Of a stretch of 64,000 nucleotides of DNA, positions 6,397 to 15,914 are shown piece by piece. This DNA comes from an uncultured Gellertiella sp. Its GTDB lineage: Bacteria; Pseudomonadota; Alphaproteobacteria; Rhizobiales; Rhizobiaceae. The position numbers were made by a program, and so were the translations under genes. How positions within the stretch are numbered: position 1 is the stretch's first letter; every line of letters begins with the position of its first letter. The notes under the pieces were generated by a model. It was not told where the DNA came from. It saw nothing but the letters and a program-made list of their open reading frames with translations, and made no database searches. Location: the NCBI RefSeq assembly GCF_963457605.1, contig NZ_OY735139.1, positions 3,502,001 to 3,566,000 of the forward strand. Reading direction: 5' to 3'.

Positions 6397-9342
6397 GTGA
6401 CTGCAGCCAGCCTGAGAGACATTCAATCCCATCCGCTGAAGCCTTCCAGCCAGACGGAGGCGAAGTCGGTCCTGTCGGATCTGAAGGACATCGCCCGGCA
6501 TCAGCCCGCCGTGCAGGCCCTGCTGGCGGGCGAGAGCGTGCTGCGGGATTTCATCGTTTCGGCGCTGTCGCTGTCGCCCTATCTGCGGGAAAGTGCCAAT
6601 CGCGATCCCGAACTCATGTCGATTGCGCTGACGGCACCGCTCGAGGCGGAACTGGCGCGGCTGGTCCATGAGGCGCGGCTGGCCTGGAAGGGCGAGGGCG
6701 AGGCCCTGCCTCCCGAGGCGGAGGTGATGAGCCGTCTGCGCCAGGCCAAGCGCCGCATCTCGTTTCTGGTGGCGCTTGCCGACCTTGCCCGGATCTTCGA
6801 TGCCCGCCAGACCACGCAATGGCTGACAGCCCTTGCCGAATCCTCGGTTGCCGCCGCCATCGACCATCTGCTGCTGGCCGCCCACGCGAGCGGCAAGGTT
6901 GAGGTGAGGGATATCGAGGCACCGAGCGAAGGATCGGGCCTGATCGTGCTGGGCATGGGCAAGCTCGGCGCGCGCGAGCTCAACTATTCCTCCGACATCG
7001 ATCTGGTGGTGTTCTTCGACGTGGGCGCGGGAATTGTCGGCGATCCCCTCGATGCTGCCGAGATCTTTGCCCGGATGATGCGCCGGCTGGTCAGGATCAT
7101 GCAGGAGCGCACCGCCGATGGCTATGTATTCCGCACCGATCTCCGGCTGCGGCCCGATCCGGGCTCGACGCCGCTGGCCGTGCCGGTCGAATCCGCGATG
7201 ATCTATTATGAGGGCCGCGGCCAGAACTGGGAACGCGCCGCCTTCATCAAGGCGCGGCCTGTCGGCGGTGACCTTGCGGCGGGTACGGCCTTCCTGCGCG
7301 ACCTCGTGCCCTTCGTCTATCGCAAATATCTGGATTATGCGGCGATTGCCGACATCCACTCGATCAAGCGGCAGATCCACGCCCACAAGGGCCATGGCAA
7401 GATTGCCGTCAAGGGCCACAATATCAAGCTCGGGCGCGGCGGCATCCGCGAGATCGAATTCTTCGCCCAGACCCAGCAGCTGATCGCCGGCGGCCGCATG
7501 CCGTCGCTGCGCAGCCGGGCGACCGAGGAGACGCTGGCGGGGCTGGCCGAAGCCAAGTGGATCGACGCCTCGACGGCGGCGGAACTGACGGAATGCTACT
7601 GGTATCTGCGCGATGTCGAGCACCGCGTGCAGATGGTGCGCGACGAGCAGACCCATCTCCTGCCGGAAAGCGAGGCGGAGCTGAAGCGGATCGCCTACAT
7701 GCTCGGCCATGCCGATACCGCCGCCTTTTCCGAGGCGCTGGTCGAGGTGCTGAAACGGGTGGAGCGGCGCTATGCCGAATTGTTCGAGCAGGAAAACCGG
7801 CTGTCGACGGCCACCGGCAACCTGGTCTTCACCGGCCAGAACGACGATCCCGACACGCTGGAAACGCTGGCGAAACTCGGCTTCAGCCGTCCCTCCGACA
7901 TTTCCCGCGTCATCCGCACCTGGCATTACGGGCGCTACCGGGCGACGCAATCGGTCGAGGCGCGCGAACGGCTGACGGAGCTGACGCCGGAACTGCTCAA
8001 AGTCTTCGGCGAGAACAAGCGCGCCGACGAGGCCTTGCTGCGCTTTGACACGTTCATCTCCGGCCTGCCCTCGGGCATCCAGCTGTTCTCGCTGCTCGGC
8101 AACAATCCCGGCCTGCTGTCGCTGCTGGTGACGATCATGTCCTCGGCCCCGCGCCTTGCCGACATCATCGCCGCAAGGCCGCATGTGTTTGACGGCATGC
8201 TCGATCCCGGCCTGTTGTCCGAACTGCCGACGCGCGGCTATATCGCCGAACGGCTCGGCCTGTTCCTGAGCGACAGCATGCCCTATGAGGAAGTGCTCGA
8301 CCGGCTCCGGATCTTTGCCGCCGAACAGCGCTTCCTGATCGGCATCCGGCTGCTCACCGGCTCGATCCGCGCCGGCATGGCGGCCCGCGCATTTACCCAT
8401 CTGGCCGATCTGGTGATTTCAGCCGCACTTCAGGCGGTGATGCGCGAGATGGTCCAGGCCCACGGCACCTTTCCCGGTGGTCGGGTGGCGGTGGCGGGGA
8501 TGGGCAAGCTCGGCAGTTTCGAGCTGACCGCCGGTTCCGACATCGATATCATCCTGCTCTATGATTACGATGATGCAGCACCTGAATCGACCGGTCCGAA
8601 ACCGCTCGATCCCACCCGCTATTTCACCCGCATCACCCAGCGGCTGATGGCGGCGCTGTCGGCTCCAACCAGCGAAGGCATCCTCTTCGAGGTCGACATG
8701 CGGCTTCGCCCGTCCGGCAACAAGGGGCCGGTGGCGACCCGTATCCAGTCTTTCGAGAAATACCAGAAGGAAGAGGCCTGGACCTGGGAGCACATGGCGC
8801 TGTCCCGCGCCCGGCTGGTCTGCGGCGATGACAGCCTGCGCAGCGAAACCGCCGAGATCATCCGCAAGGTGCTGACCGGTTCGACCGATCTTCTGAAGAT
8901 GGCGAAGGACGTGGTGGAGATGCGCGGCCTGATCGAGCAGGAAAAACCGCCGAAGGACATCTGGGATCTGAAGCTGATCCCCGGCGGGCTGATCGACATC
9001 GAGTTCATCGCCCAGTTCCTGACCCTTGCCGCGCCTGCCCGCGGCACCGTGCTGCCGCCGCGCGGCCTCGATACGGCGGAAACGCTGAAGGCGGTCGGGC
9101 GGGGCGTGATGGACCAGAACGACCTCGACACCTGCCTGCAAGCGCTGACGCTCTACGGCGCCATCGCCCAGATCACCCGGCTTTGCATCGATGGTGCCTT
9201 CGACCCGAAGGAAGCCCCGGCAGGCCTCATCGACCTCATCTGCCGGGCAGGCGACTGCCCCGACATCAAGACGCTCGAAAGCGAAATCCGGCGGCTGTCA
9301 AAGGCGGTGCGCAAGGTGTTTCAGGCGGTGGTACGGGGGTAA
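6397..9342 (+). CDS. glnE: Bifunctional glutamine synthetase adenylyltransferase / adenylyl-removing enzyme
   Basis: Adenylylates and deadenylylates glutamine synthetase GlnA in response to PII, linking nitrogen status to ammonia assimilation. It has 981 residues, the family's usual size. Two nucleotidyltransferase domains are visible: the N-terminal removase with LGARELNYSSDIDLVVFFD (about 190-208) and the C-terminal transferase with LGSFELTAGSDIDIILLYD (about 705-724). Other conserved blocks are GRGGIREIEFFAQ and IPGGLIDIEFIAQF. The start is GTG 6397 (VTAASLRDIQSHPL), after a weak purine-rich stretch. It stands convergent to the PleC-like kinase gene. Confidence 0.96.
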   Translation: MTAASLRDIQSHPLKPSSQTEAKSVLSDLKDIARHQPAVQALLAGESVLRDFIVSALSLSPYLRESANRDPELMSIALTAPLEAELARLVHEARLAWKGEGEALPPEAEVMSRLRQAKRRISFLVALADLARIFDARQTTQWLTALAESSVAAAIDHLLLAAHASGKVEVRDIEAPSEGSGLIVLGMGKLGARELNYSSDIDLVVFFDVGAGIVGDPLDAAEIFARMMRRLVRIMQERTADGYVFRTDLRLRPDPGSTPLAVPVESAMIYYEGRGQNWERAAFIKARPVGGDLAAGTAFLRDLVPFVYRKYLDYAAIADIHSIKRQIHAHKGHGKIAVKGHNIKLGRGGIREIEFFAQTQQLIAGGRMPSLRSRATEETLAGLAEAKWIDASTAAELTECYWYLRDVEHRVQMVRDEQTHLLPESEAELKRIAYMLGHADTAAFSEALVEVLKRVERRYAELFEQENRLSTATGNLVFTGQNDDPDTLETLAKLGFSRPSDISRVIRTWHYGRYRATQSVEARERLTELTPELLKVFGENKRADEALLRFDTFISGLPSGIQLFSLLGNNPGLLSLLVTIMSSAPRLADIIAARPHVFDGMLDPGLLSELPTRGYIAERLGLFLSDSMPYEEVLDRLRIFAAEQRFLIGIRLLTGSIRAGMAARAFTHLADLVISAALQAVMREMVQAHGTFPGGRVAVAGMGKLGSFELTAGSDIDIILLYDYDDAAPESTGPKPLDPTRYFTRITQRLMAALSAPTSEGILFEVDMRLRPSGNKGPVATRIQSFEKYQKEEAWTWEHMALSRARLVCGDDSLRSETAEIIRKVLTGSTDLLKMAKDVVEMRGLIEQEKPPKDIWDLKLIPGGLIDIEFIAQFLTLAAPARGTVLPPRGLDTAETLKAVGRGVMDQNDLDTCLQALTLYGAIAQITRLCIDGAFDPKEAPAGLIDLICRAGDCPDIKTLESEIRRLSKAVRKVFQAVVRG

Positions 9343-9425
9343 TACCAAGGATCATTGACAGGAACCCGCAGGGCCGGTCGCTTTCGGCCTCCGGACGGTG
9401 TCGAAAATCCTCGCCGGACCCAAGA

Positions 9426-11747
9426 CTACCGTCCCCCGCAATCCGGAATGCGCAGGGTGATGACGGTGCCGCAGCCTTCGCGGGAGCGGATGCTCATGTT
9501 GCCGCCATGCAGCATGGTCAGCGAGCGCGAGATGGCAAGACCGAGGCCGGAGCCGCCGCGGCTCTTGGCATACTGGTTCTGAACCTGCTCGAAGGGCTGG
9601 CCGATCTTGACCAGTGCGGAGGGCGGAATGCCGATGCCCGTATCGGCGATGGTGAAGACGGCGCTGCCTGCAATCTGGCGGACCCGAACGGCGATCCGCC
9701 CGCCTTCGTTGGTGAATTTCACCGCATTCGACAGGATGTTGAGCAGGATCTGCTTCATTGCCCGGCGGTCGGCCACCAGTGACAGGCCGGAGGCCACCCG
9801 CTGGTCGATATAGATGCCCTTGTGGGCGGCGGGAATGGCGGTGAAGCGCAGGCTTTCCTCGATCAGCGGCGCGAGATCGATGGTCTCGCGCATCAGCTTC
9901 ATATGCCCGGCCTCGATCTTCGACATGTCGAGAATGTCGTTGATGACGTTGAGCAGGTGCTTGCCGCTGTCGTGGATGTCCTTGGAATATTCGAGATATT
10001 TGGGCGAGCCCAGCCCGCCGAACATCTGGTTCTGCAGGATGTCGGAAAAGCCGAGAATGGCGTTCAGCGGCGTGCGCAGCTCATGCGACATGTTGGCAAG
10101 GAATTCCGATTTCGCCCGGTTGGCGGCCTCGGCCCGTTCCTTTTCCGCCTGGTAGTTGGAATTGGCGACCGACAGTTCCGCCTTCTGCCGCTCCAGCGTC
10201 TGGCGCGAGGTGGAGAGGTCGTTGATCGTCGCCATCAGCCGGCGCTCGCTGTCGCGCAACCGTTCCTGGTTGCGCTTCAGGAGGGTGATGTCGGTGCCGA
10301 CCGAAACGAGGCCGCCGTCGCGGGTGCGCCGTTCGTTGATCTGCAGCCAGCGTTCGTCGGCCAGTTGCACTTCCGTGGTCTGCGACTGGTTGCCCCGGCC
10401 ATCATCGGCCAGACGCCGTTCGATGACCGGACGGGCGGCAGCGGCATTGACGACGCTGCGCTCGGTGCCCGGCACCAGCACGCTGTCGGGCAGGCCATAG
10501 GCCTGCTGGAAATGCGCATTGCACATCACCAGCCGGTCATTCTTGTCCCAGAGCACGAAGGCTTCGGAGGTGCATTCGATGGCATCGGCCAGCCGCTGGT
10601 CGGCTTCCGCATAGCGCTGGGCGAGGCGGTGCTGCTCGGTGACATCCATCGCGATGCCGATCATGTGCACCCGGCCGGACGGGTTGCGGATCACCTGGGC
10701 GCGGGCCCGCATCCAGACATAATGGCCCGAGGCATGGCGCATGCGGAAGACGCGGTCGACCTGGCGGGCATCGCCACGCGCCACGGAGCGGGCCAGCGCA
10801 TAGAGATTGTCGTCTTCGGGATGCATCAGCCGGGCGGCTTCGCTGAAGGAGAGGAAATTGTCCGACGGCGGCTGGCCGAGCATTTCATACATCGAGCGCG
10901 ACCAGTAGAGGCGGCGATTGGCGAAATCGAAATCCCACAAGCCGCAGCGGCCGCGCGACAGCGCCAGTTCCACCCGCATGTTGGATTCGAGGAAGATCGT
11001 GTCGGCGTCGCGCGCCCGCTTCACCTGGTTGTAATAGGCGTAGAGAATGACCAGCAGGATCGACGAAATGCCGGAAAACAGCGTGACATTCAGCGCGATT
11101 TCCTCGCGCCACATGTCGTTGATCGGGGCCTGCGAGCGGGCGGCGAGAACGAAATCACCCCTGTCGCCGATCAGCACCAGCGTTGCATAATGCGCGACAT
11201 TGCCGATCTGGGTTTCGAAAATGCCGCTGTGGCTGGCAAAGCTGCGCTCGGCGGCAACTTCGGGGATCAGGTTGAAGATATCGCGTCCGACGAAACTTGC
11301 TCCGGCAGCCGAGCCGCCGATCACCTTGCCGCTGGCCGAAACCATCAGCACGAAGGAGCCGGGTGCCATCCGGTCCTGCGGCAGGACGTGGGACAGGCGG
11401 GATTCGACCTCGGCACGTGCCGTCAGGTCAATGGGTTGCTGTTCTATGGTGAGCGCCGCCGCTGCAAGTGCCGCAGACAGGGAAACGCTGTCGCGGGCCG
11501 CTTCCTGGATGCGCGACTGCTGCGACAGGATGCCCGCCACCCTGGCAATTGCCACCACCACCAGAAAGGCGACGATCAGCACCGGGATCGCCTTTTTCAG
11601 CAAAGGTTCGAGCTGGGTCAGATAGTCTGCGAAGGGACGGGACAACGGGCTGCCGCCCATTCCCGCCGTGCCGGAATCGTCCCTGCGATCCGGAAATTTC
11701 AGGCGCAGCCGAGCCTCGGCTGCGGTCGCCCGCCGCGCGTCCATCAT
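9426..11747 (-). CDS. pleC: PleC-like PAS sensor histidine kinase
   Basis: Membrane-bound kinase of 773 residues. Two membrane segments (about 50-75 and 220-240) enclose a periplasmic domain; then come two PAS domains (about 270-385 and 395-505), a coiled region, the phosphorylated-His motif FLANMSHELRTPLNAILGF, and an ATPase domain (NILSNAVKFT, DTGIGIP, GSGLGLAISRSL). No receiver is attached. The catalytic core resembles Caulobacter PleC, and as I recall Sinorhizobium PleC is encoded close to degP1, so identification as the cell-cycle kinase/phosphatase acting on DivK and PleD is likely but not proven. A start inside the N-terminal 30 residues is possible. Confidence 0.75.
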   Translation of the reverse strand: MMDARRATAAEARLRLKFPDRRDDSGTAGMGGSPLSRPFADYLTQLEPLLKKAIPVLIVAFLVVVAIARVAGILSQQSRIQEAARDSVSLSAALAAAALTIEQQPIDLTARAEVESRLSHVLPQDRMAPGSFVLMVSASGKVIGGSAAGASFVGRDIFNLIPEVAAERSFASHSGIFETQIGNVAHYATLVLIGDRGDFVLAARSQAPINDMWREEIALNVTLFSGISSILLVILYAYYNQVKRARDADTIFLESNMRVELALSRGRCGLWDFDFANRRLYWSRSMYEMLGQPPSDNFLSFSEAARLMHPEDDNLYALARSVARGDARQVDRVFRMRHASGHYVWMRARAQVIRNPSGRVHMIGIAMDVTEQHRLAQRYAEADQRLADAIECTSEAFVLWDKNDRLVMCNAHFQQAYGLPDSVLVPGTERSVVNAAAARPVIERRLADDGRGNQSQTTEVQLADERWLQINERRTRDGGLVSVGTDITLLKRNQERLRDSERRLMATINDLSTSRQTLERQKAELSVANSNYQAEKERAEAANRAKSEFLANMSHELRTPLNAILGFSDILQNQMFGGLGSPKYLEYSKDIHDSGKHLLNVINDILDMSKIEAGHMKLMRETIDLAPLIEESLRFTAIPAAHKGIYIDQRVASGLSLVADRRAMKQILLNILSNAVKFTNEGGRIAVRVRQIAGSAVFTIADTGIGIPPSALVKIGQPFEQVQNQYAKSRGGSGLGLAISRSLTMLHGGNMSIRSREGCGTVITLRIPDCGGR

Positions 11748-11928
11748 CTCTTCAAACCTTGATCCCTTTGGTGATTCGCGAAACCGCCGCTGCGAATCTA
11801 CCCTAATGAATCAAAGGTGATTCGCCTTGTCCAGCAGAAAAGTAACGGATCGTTAACCATAGGATCGAACAGGCGAATTTCGCCGGCGGCGGACTGGTTT
11901 GCGGGAGGGCGGGGCAGGGCAGGTTCTA

Positions 11929-12046
11929 GAGTTTGTCAGGGAAAAAGTGGAATCCGGTTTTCCCGCTCAAACTTGTTTGAGCGAAAAGACAAACGACAAC
12001 AAGGGGAGCCAGAGTCTGGCTGGTTCAATATGAACCTGACAGACTC
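11929..12046. repeat. MITE copy B (118 bp) behind pepN
   Basis: TA at 11927-11928 and 12047-12048 flank an element with ends GAGTTTGTCAGG and, from the right, GAGTCTGTCAGG. It is a longer relative of copy A: the same hairpin stands at the pepN side, and the middle carries an extra small palindrome (CTCAAAC/GTTTGAG, about 11966-11982). The pepN stop codon TAG is the right-hand TA plus the first G of the element (12046-12048 on the minus strand). The hairpin therefore forms the first bases of the pepN 3' untranslated region. Confidence 0.85.
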
Positions 12047-14694
12047 TAGCCCGCGAGCATGCGTTCGACGATATCCTTGACATCTGCCGAGAGACCGCTT
12101 GCCCGCTGGATCACTTCCAGCGCCAGGCGGGCATGTCCGGCGCGGCCGGCTTCCAGCGTCTGCCAGGAGCGCAGCGCCGTCAGCAGGCGTGCGGCCAGTT
12201 GCGGATTCCTCGGGTCGATGTCGAGAATCTGGCGAGCCAGGAACCGGTAGCCTTCGCCATCCGCCCGGTTGAAGCCGGTGGGGTTGGAGAAGCAGAACGT
12301 GCCGGCCAGCGCCCGGATGCGGTTGGGATTGCGGCTGTTGAACAGCGGATGGGCCGCAAGCTCGGTCACCCGCTGCAGCGTGGAGGCCCCGGGGATCGAT
12401 GCCTGCACCGCAAACCACTTGTCGATCACCAGCGCATTGTCGCGGAAGCGTTCCTCGAATGTGGCGAGCGCGTGCAGTGTTTCCGGCGCATCGGGGAAAT
12501 GATGGGCAAGCACGCTCAGCGCGTGGCTGAGGTCGGTCATGTTGTCGGCAGAGGCAAAGGCGCGCGCTGCCCGCGCAGGCGTGCCCTCGGCCAGCGCCAG
12601 ATAGGTAAGCGCCGTATTGGCAAGCGCCCGCCGCCCGGCACTGGCCGCATCGGGCGCAAAGGGGCCGGTGCTGGCCATGGCGGCATGGATCGCTTCAAAC
12701 TCGGCCTGACCGGCGCTGGCGACGGCCGACAGCACCGCACGGCGCGCCTGATGGATGGCATCCGGGTCGTTGTTGGACTTCAGCTCGCGGGCAATGTCGG
12801 TTTCGCCGGGCAGCGCCAGGGCCTGGGCGCGGAAGGCCGGCTCGAGGCTGCCATCGCGCGCCGTGCCGATCAGGATGTCCACCACATCGGGGCTTGCCGC
12901 CGCCGTGCCACCGTTGCGCAACTGCTCGACACTTGCGGTCATGTCTTTCAGCGCCAGATCGGTGATCGCCTGCCAGCGGGCAAACAGGTCCCTTTCATGG
13001 GTGGCGATCAGCGCCAGATCCCGCTCTGCCTGCACGAACCTGATATTGACCGGTGCTGAAAAGCTGCGGTTCAGGGACAGGATCGGCCGCTGCGCAATGC
13101 CGGTGAAGGTGACGGTCTGCCGGGCCTGGGTGAGATGCAGGACATCGCCGCGCATTTCGGCACCCGAGACGGATACGGCTGATATTTCCGCACCCGCCGC
13201 GTCGAGCAGGCCAAGCCGCACCGGAATATGCATGGGCTTCTTGTCCGGCTGGCCGGGGGTGGGCGGAACCAGCTGCTCCATCGTCAACGTATAGGTGGCG
13301 GTTGCGGCGTCATGGGTGTCAGAGACGGTGAGAAGCGGCGTACCGGCCTGATGGTACCAGAGGGAGAATTGCGAGAGGCCGGTGCCGCTGGCGTCCTCGA
13401 AGCATTTGACGAAATCCTCCACCGTCGCGGCATCGCCGTCATGCCGGTCGAAATAGAGGTCCATGCCCTGCTTGAACAGATCCGGCCCGAGAATGGTGGC
13501 GATCATGCGCGTCACCTCGCTGCCCTTCTCGTAGACAGTGGACGTGTAGAAATTGTTGATCTCGCGATAGGCGGTCGGGCGCACGGGATGGGCGAGCGGG
13601 CCCGCATCCTCGGCAAACTGTTCCGATTTCAGGTGCCGCGCCTCGGCGATGCGCTTGACGGCGCGCGAGCGCTGGTCGGCGGAGAATTCGTGGTCGCGAT
13701 AGACCGTCAGGCCTTCCTTCAGGCAGAGCTGGAACCAGTCGCGGCAGGTGATGCGGTTGCCGGTCCAGTTGTGGAAATATTCATGCGCGATGATCGCCTC
13801 GATATTGGCATAGTCGGCATCCGTCGCCGTCTCGGGATCGGCCAGCACATATTTGTCGTTGAAGATGTTGAGGCCCTTGTTTTCCATCGCCCCCATGTTG
13901 AAGTCGGAAACCGCGACGATCATGAAGATGTCGAGATCATATTCGCGGCCGAACACCTCCTCGTCCCAGCGCATCGAGCGCTTCAGCGCATCCATCGCAT
14001 AGGCGGCGCGCGGCTCCTTGCCGTGCTCGACATAGATCTTCAGCGCCACCTCGCGTCCGGACCGGGTGACGAAACTGTCCTCGACCACGCCGAGATCGCC
14101 CGCGACCAGCGCGAAGAGATAGCTGGGCTTGGGATGCGGATCGAACCAGGCGGCAAAATGCAGGTCGCCGCCATAGCCGGCACCACCGAGGAAATTGCCG
14201 TTCGACAGCAGCAGCGGATTTTCCGCCTTGCTGGCGATGATGTTGACGGTATAGGGGGCAAGCACGTCGGGCCGGTCGGGGAAATAGGTGATGCGGCGGA
14301 ACCCTTCCGCCTCGCACTGGGTGCAATAGATGCCGCCGGTGCGGTAAAGCCCCATCAGCTGGGTATTGGCCTCGGGATTGATGATCGTGGTGACGGTGAT
14401 CTCGAACGGCGCCTGTTCCGGCAGGTTGCGGATCGTCAGGCCCTGGGGCGACACGGTAAACTGCTCGGCGGGCAGTTCGTTCTGGTCCAGCAACAGGCCC
14501 GCGAGCGCCAGGTCATCCCCGTCAAGCATCAGCGGCGCACGCGCATCGACGCCATCGCGCCGGTGAAAGATCAGTCGGGATTCCACCTTGGTGGCAGTCG
14601 GATCAAGCTCAAAAGTGAGATCCACCCGTTCAAGTACGAAGCTGGTAGGGCGGTAATCTGCCAGGTGGATAGCCTGGCCCGTTTCTTTGCGCAT
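12046..14694 (-). CDS. pepN: Aminopeptidase N (M1 family zinc metallopeptidase)
   Basis: Cytosolic aminopeptidase that trims N-terminal residues from peptides. It has 882 residues from ATG 14694 (MRKETGQAIHLADYRP), close to the 870 of E. coli PepN. The frame stays open upstream to 14793, but that extension is not family-like. Substrate loop MGAMENKGLN, zinc site HEYFHNWTGNR and the downstream KEGLTVYRD with the third zinc ligand are all present, followed by the Ig-like and helical C-terminal domains. The stop TAG falls exactly on the MITE copy B boundary. The gene is divergent from the DMT exporter gene. Confidence 0.95.
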   Translation of the reverse strand: MRKETGQAIHLADYRPTSFVLERVDLTFELDPTATKVESRLIFHRRDGVDARAPLMLDGDDLALAGLLLDQNELPAEQFTVSPQGLTIRNLPEQAPFEITVTTIINPEANTQLMGLYRTGGIYCTQCEAEGFRRITYFPDRPDVLAPYTVNIIASKAENPLLLSNGNFLGGAGYGGDLHFAAWFDPHPKPSYLFALVAGDLGVVEDSFVTRSGREVALKIYVEHGKEPRAAYAMDALKRSMRWDEEVFGREYDLDIFMIVAVSDFNMGAMENKGLNIFNDKYVLADPETATDADYANIEAIIAHEYFHNWTGNRITCRDWFQLCLKEGLTVYRDHEFSADQRSRAVKRIAEARHLKSEQFAEDAGPLAHPVRPTAYREINNFYTSTVYEKGSEVTRMIATILGPDLFKQGMDLYFDRHDGDAATVEDFVKCFEDASGTGLSQFSLWYHQAGTPLLTVSDTHDAATATYTLTMEQLVPPTPGQPDKKPMHIPVRLGLLDAAGAEISAVSVSGAEMRGDVLHLTQARQTVTFTGIAQRPILSLNRSFSAPVNIRFVQAERDLALIATHERDLFARWQAITDLALKDMTASVEQLRNGGTAAASPDVVDILIGTARDGSLEPAFRAQALALPGETDIARELKSNNDPDAIHQARRAVLSAVASAGQAEFEAIHAAMASTGPFAPDAASAGRRALANTALTYLALAEGTPARAARAFASADNMTDLSHALSVLAHHFPDAPETLHALATFEERFRDNALVIDKWFAVQASIPGASTLQRVTELAAHPLFNSRNPNRIRALAGTFCFSNPTGFNRADGEGYRFLARQILDIDPRNPQLAARLLTALRSWQTLEAGRAGHARLALEVIQRASGLSADVKDIVERMLAG

Positions 14695-15000
14695 GATGGT
14701 TCCCGGTTCGGATCTATACGTTGCACCTGTCATTCTGGCACGACCTCGGTAAACCCCTCGGGAAATGATATAAGCCAGTTTTGCGTCTGACACTCTGGCA
14801 TCAATTTCTGAATGATTATTAAAATTGATGATAATTTATCAGAAGCGATCAAAATCGCTGGTTGAGCCTTCATCAGCACTATTGCAATGCCAGTCAGAAG
14901 TATTCATGCCTGAAGGTGTCATTCCCGGTTACAACACTTGCCGTCGAAGGCCAGTCTGTCATGCGCTCCGGTGCGATGGCAACCTTTTTGAAAGCCGACC
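14695..15000. other. Divergent pepN / DMT exporter intergenic region
   Basis: 306 bases without a gene. An AT-rich core at 14801-14870 holds an interrupted inverted repeat TTCTGA (14806-14811) with TCAGAA (14839-14844), containing inner arms ATTAT/ATAAT, and next to it a short hairpin GCGAT/ATCGC (14845-14858). These probably mark the promoters and operators of the divergent genes. I could not place convincing -35/-10 pairs. Confidence 0.4.
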
Positions 15001-15909
15001 ATGTCAAAGCCTGCCGGTTCCATCAGGGGCATCCTGCTCAAGCTCTGTTCGATTGCGATTTTTCTCGGCATGCAGACCCTGATCAAACTGGCGGGGTCGG
15101 GCGTCAATCCCGGCGAGATCACCTTCTATCGTTCGGCCTTCGCGCTGGTGCCGATCCTCTTCTACCTGATGGCGCGCGGCCAGCTCCGGCAGGCCTTTGT
15201 CACGGAAAGCCCGCTTGGGCATTTCCGGCGCGGCTTCATCGGCGTGCTGTCGATGGGCTGCGGTTTTTACGGGCTGGTGCATCTGCCGCTGCCGGAATGG
15301 ATTGCCATCGGCTATGCGATGCCGCTATTTGCGGTGTTTTTTGCCTGGGCGATGCTGGGCGAACAGGTCAGGATCTACCGCTGGAGCGCGGTGGCTGTCG
15401 GCTTTCTCGGCGTCCTGATCATCCTCTGGCCGAAACTGACGCTGATGCGCAGTCTCGGGCTCGGGGCGGGCGAGGCCCTGGCCGCCCTGGTGGTGCTTGC
15501 CTCAGCTGCCGGGGCGGCGCTGGCGATGATCCAGATCCGCATCCTCGTGCGCAGCGAGAAGACCACCACCATCGTGCTGTATTTCTCGATCACCTCAGCG
15601 CTGCTGTCGCTGCTCACCCTGCCATTCGGCTGGAACCAGCTCGGCCTGCATCAGACCCTGCTGCTGGTCGGGGCGGGCTTTCTCGGCGGCGTCGCGCAGA
15701 TTTTCCTCACCGAAAGCTATCGCCACGCCGATGTCTCGACCATCGCGCCCTTCGAATATGCCTCGATCCTGCTGGGAACCGCGGTGTCCTTTCTGGTCTT
15801 TGCCGAGGTGCCGACCGGCAGCATGGTGCTCGGCACGCTGATCACCGTATCGGCCGGCATCTACATCATCCACCGCGAGAGACGGCAGCACCGCGACTGG
15901 CTGCCGTAA
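15001..15909 (+). CDS. EamA/DMT-superfamily transporter
   Basis: Inner-membrane protein of 302 residues with about ten hydrophobic segments in two EamA repeats (about 8-140 and 155-295), the layout of drug/metabolite exporters of the RhaT/RarD type. Typical pieces are GEITFYRSAFALVPIL near the first loop and LVFAEVPTGSMVLGTLITVSAGI at the end. Substrate cannot be predicted. The start ATG 15001 gives MSKPAGSIRGILLKLCSI and lacks a strong ribosome binding site. The stop lies only 5 bases from the convergent MFS gene's stop. Confidence 0.85.
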   Translation: MSKPAGSIRGILLKLCSIAIFLGMQTLIKLAGSGVNPGEITFYRSAFALVPILFYLMARGQLRQAFVTESPLGHFRRGFIGVLSMGCGFYGLVHLPLPEWIAIGYAMPLFAVFFAWAMLGEQVRIYRWSAVAVGFLGVLIILWPKLTLMRSLGLGAGEALAALVVLASAAGAALAMIQIRILVRSEKTTTIVLYFSITSALLSLLTLPFGWNQLGLHQTLLLVGAGFLGGVAQIFLTESYRHADVSTIAPFEYASILLGTAVSFLVFAEVPTGSMVLGTLITVSAGIYIIHRERRQHRDWLP

Positions 15910-15914
15910 AAGGC

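Noticed and set aside
6334-8400. Long minus-strand open frame opposite glnE
   Set aside because: His/Gly/Gln-rich shadow frame with no recognisable domain; glnE is unmistakable on the other strand.
9822-11762. Long plus-strand open frame opposite the PleC-like gene
   Set aside because: Shadow of the kinase gene; no ribosome binding site and no family.
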